Positions 45,444 to 46,991 of a stretch of DNA of 46,991 nucleotides are shown one piece after another. This stretch comes from Chloroflexi bacterium TSY (GTDB lineage Bacteria; Chloroflexota; Anaerolineae; Caldilineales; Caldilineaceae). A model generated the notes under the pieces. That model worked only from the letters and a program-made list of their open reading frames with translations. It was not told the origin of the DNA and ran no database searches. The DNA is taken from the NCBI GenBank assembly GCA_019217005.1, contig JAHBNG010000119.1, positions 1-46,991 of the forward strand, given 5' to 3'. How positions within the stretch are numbered: position 1 is the stretch's first letter; every line of letters begins with the position of its first letter. The position numbers and the translations under genes are program-made.

Positions 45444-45535
45444 CCTTTCCTATATTACCTAACAGGAAGAGGTCACGAACAGTCTCGTTGACGACCTCAT
45501 GCCTGACCTCTTCCTATTAGATAATATAGGAAAGG
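45444..45535. repeat. inverted repeat joining the two IS110 leaders
   Basis: 31-base arms at 45444-45474 and 45505-45535 are reverse complements except at two positions, with a 30-base spacer (45475-45504). They are the homologous left ends of the two elements, placed head to head; the true element boundaries lie in or near the spacer but cannot be fixed. Confidence 0.8.
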
Positions 45536-45587
45536 AGTTAGAATGAGAGAGACAGAAAGAGAGAAGCTGTCACTCGGAATCGAACTC

Positions 45588-45681
45588 CGGCTTGGTAAAA
45601 AGGACCGCCCTCTTCCGCGGTTCGACCGGACCGTCCAAACCGACGCCTAGAACCGTCGCAAGCGTGTAGCATCTCGAATGC
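45588..45681 (+). ncRNA. probable bridge RNA region of IS110 copy B
   Basis: CGGCTTGG (45588-45595) pairs with CCAAACCG (45635-45642) except one mismatch; inside it CGGT-TCG-ACCG (45618-45628). Next CGACG (45641-45645), loop CCTAGAAC, CGTCG (45654-45658), then GCAT-CTCGA-ATGC (45669-45681). The order and spacing equal copy A; the eight-base loop differs (CCGTGCAA in A) while its stem is unchanged. Lies 75 bases before the transposase start. Confidence 0.7.
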
Positions 45682-45754
45682 CATAATAGGAAAACGGAAA
45701 AGAGCGTCCGAAAAAATGACCAAAGGCAATCCTCAAGTGAATGAGGAGGTCAAA

Positions 45755-46971
45755 ATGCAGATATTCATAGGAATAGACTGGAGTGAAACAAAACATGATG
45801 TAATGATAACGGATGAAAACGGTCGTCGAATTAACTACATGACAATAGAACATAGTGTGGATGGCTTTAAGCAACTAGAAAAGTGGCGAGAAACGATGGA
45901 TATCGGCCATGAAAATGTCGAATCGGATTAGAGACAGCACATAATCTGATAATTGACTACTTATGGGATGCTGGGTATACAAATCTATATGTCCTCCCAC
46001 CGAACGTGGTCAAAGCAAGTCGGCGAGGTACAATCAGAGCGGTGCTCGCACTGATGAAAGTGATGCATATACGATAGCTGAACTGGTCAGAACAGATGTT
46101 CACCGATTCTATCCTTGGCATCCAGGGAGTGAATTACTCCAGCAAATGCGCATCGTGGTGAGCATGACCGAGTTTTGGCGCAAAGAAACGGTTGCTGTCT
46201 CCAATCGCTTGCGTAGTTGTTTGCTCAGATACCATCCCGCTTTGCTCAATGTCTTTAGTTGGCCATCGCCCATTGCAGCTCATCTGATTCTGGCTTATCC
46301 GTCGCCGCAAGCAGCAGAAAAAGCAACCTATGATGAATTTCAGGTCTTTCTCAAGCAACATAAACATAATCAGCCCTCCAAATGGCTCACCTGTTTTGAT
46401 GCCTTGACCACACAACATCCCCGTTCAGCTCCGGGTGTTGCCCAAGCTTGTCAAGTTCAAGCCCAGCAACTTGCCCGACTCTTGCTCCATACCCTCAACT
46501 CCAAGCAAGCAACACTCCAACAGTTGAACTCTCTTTTTCTGCAACACGAGGATCACCCCATTTTTGCTTCCCTGCCGGGCGCAGGAGAGCTCTTGGCTCC
46601 CTCTTTGCTGGTCAAATTTGGCGAAGATCGCCGCCGCTTCCCCCATTCCAGCATGGTCCAGACTTTAGCTGGCACGGCTCCCGTTACCAACCAAAGTGGC
46701 AAAGTCCACTTGGTCCACTTTCGCCGCTCTTGTGATAAAGAGTTTCGTTACTTTTCTCAGCAACTGGCTCGTTCTTCGCGCCAGCAATCTCGCTGGGCTT
46801 CGGCTTACTTTACACAAGCTCGTCAAAAAGGGCCACTCGGTCAGTCGCTCTCATCGGGCTTTAGCCAACCGCTGGCTGGCCATTCTTTGGAAAATGTGGC
46901 AAGACCGAACCACCTATGACGAATCTTTCCACATTCGTCAACGAACTATCCGTCGTCGACCACAAGCTTAG
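45755..46971 (+). pseudogene. IS110-family transposase (DEDD recombinase), copy B, frameshifted
   Basis: Start ATG at 45755 (MQIFIGIDWSETKHDVMI) behind GAGGAGG. Homologous to copy A throughout but clearly diverged. DEDD residues: Asp in GIDWSE, Glu in GLETAHN (second frame), Asp in RTDESDAYTIAELV. Frame breaks at about 45922 (a base missing in the VEVGLE region, GAATCGG), about 46025 (after KASRR) and in the A5 run 46825-46829. The end of the reconstructed protein, RRRPQA, is at 46971, 20 bases before the window ends. C-terminal motif TLAGTAPVTNQSGKV with probable catalytic Ser. Inactive as read. Confidence 0.87.
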
Positions 46972-46991
46972 TTTTTCTGCTTTCTTTTTTT

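Noticed and set aside
45568..45600. tRNA T-arm-like GGAATCGAACTCC
   Set aside because: No acceptor or anticodon arm can be formed; the segment belongs to the IS110 leader.

Overview
The window looks like an accessory stretch of a free-living environmental bacterium of roughly balanced base composition. The most likely home is the Chloroflexota (Anaerolineae/Caldilinea-like). This is inferred from gene content and cannot be proved here: a family 5 solute-binding lipoprotein, many divergent enolase-superfamily enzymes side by side, a Rieske-fused FMN glutamate synthase protein, a heterodimeric ABC exporter, a lipoprotein-like class A penicillin-binding protein, and abundant palindromic repeats and small inverted-repeat elements.

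Layout. 1-4435: the start of an ABC-transporter binding protein, a beta-propeller glycosidase-like protein and a UbiB/ABC1 kinase-like protein. 4436-6945: repeats and a broken DDE transposase. 6946-8904: an SRPBCC protein divergent from an ArsR regulator, an AHSA1-type SRPBCC protein and a DUF1801-type protein. 8924-13264: a minus-strand cluster of three enolase-superfamily enzymes plus a small P-loop-like protein, probably for sugar-acid breakdown. 13530-17102: two halves of a heterodimeric ABC exporter, one frameshifted. 17910-20972: a class A PBP. 21611-24784: another enolase-superfamily enzyme and a Rieske/glutamate-synthase pseudogene. 25168-28190: a membrane-protein gene split by an insertion sequence. 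28202-36209: MFS, SDR, GST, hemerythrin, isochorismatase-like, a second MFS and a MarR regulator. 37117-43741: housekeeping-like genes (membrane protein, class I fructose bisphosphatase, lytic transglycosylase, GatB). 43991-46971: two decayed IS110-family elements head to head.

The striking feature is layered mobile DNA. A 155-bp element with 8-bp target duplications occurs three times. One copy sits inside another copy, which itself sits inside the glutamate-synthase-like gene. A third copy sits inside a different small element (5-bp duplications), which sits inside a transposase gene, whose IS sits inside a membrane-protein gene. Removing each element with one copy of its duplication on paper restores every host frame, which confirms the boundaries. 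A 239-bp element with 10-bp duplications lies downstream of the PBP gene, and other palindromic repeats fill most other gaps.

The second notable feature is the noncoding DNA between the two IS110 transposases. The two leaders differ in sequence but share the same hairpins, with compensatory base changes in at least one stem. This is the expected signature of bridge RNAs, the guide RNAs of IS110 recombinases.

Regulation visible in the sequence: a MarR gene has a near-consensus promoter with a GTTCA-N4-TGAAC palindrome just after the -10 box, and the same palindrome lies upstream of the adjacent MFS gene. The ArsR operon and the solute-binding gene also have clear sigma70-type promoters. Several reading frames (an exporter subunit and four transposases) are broken, often at homopolymer runs, so assembly error must be considered alongside real decay.
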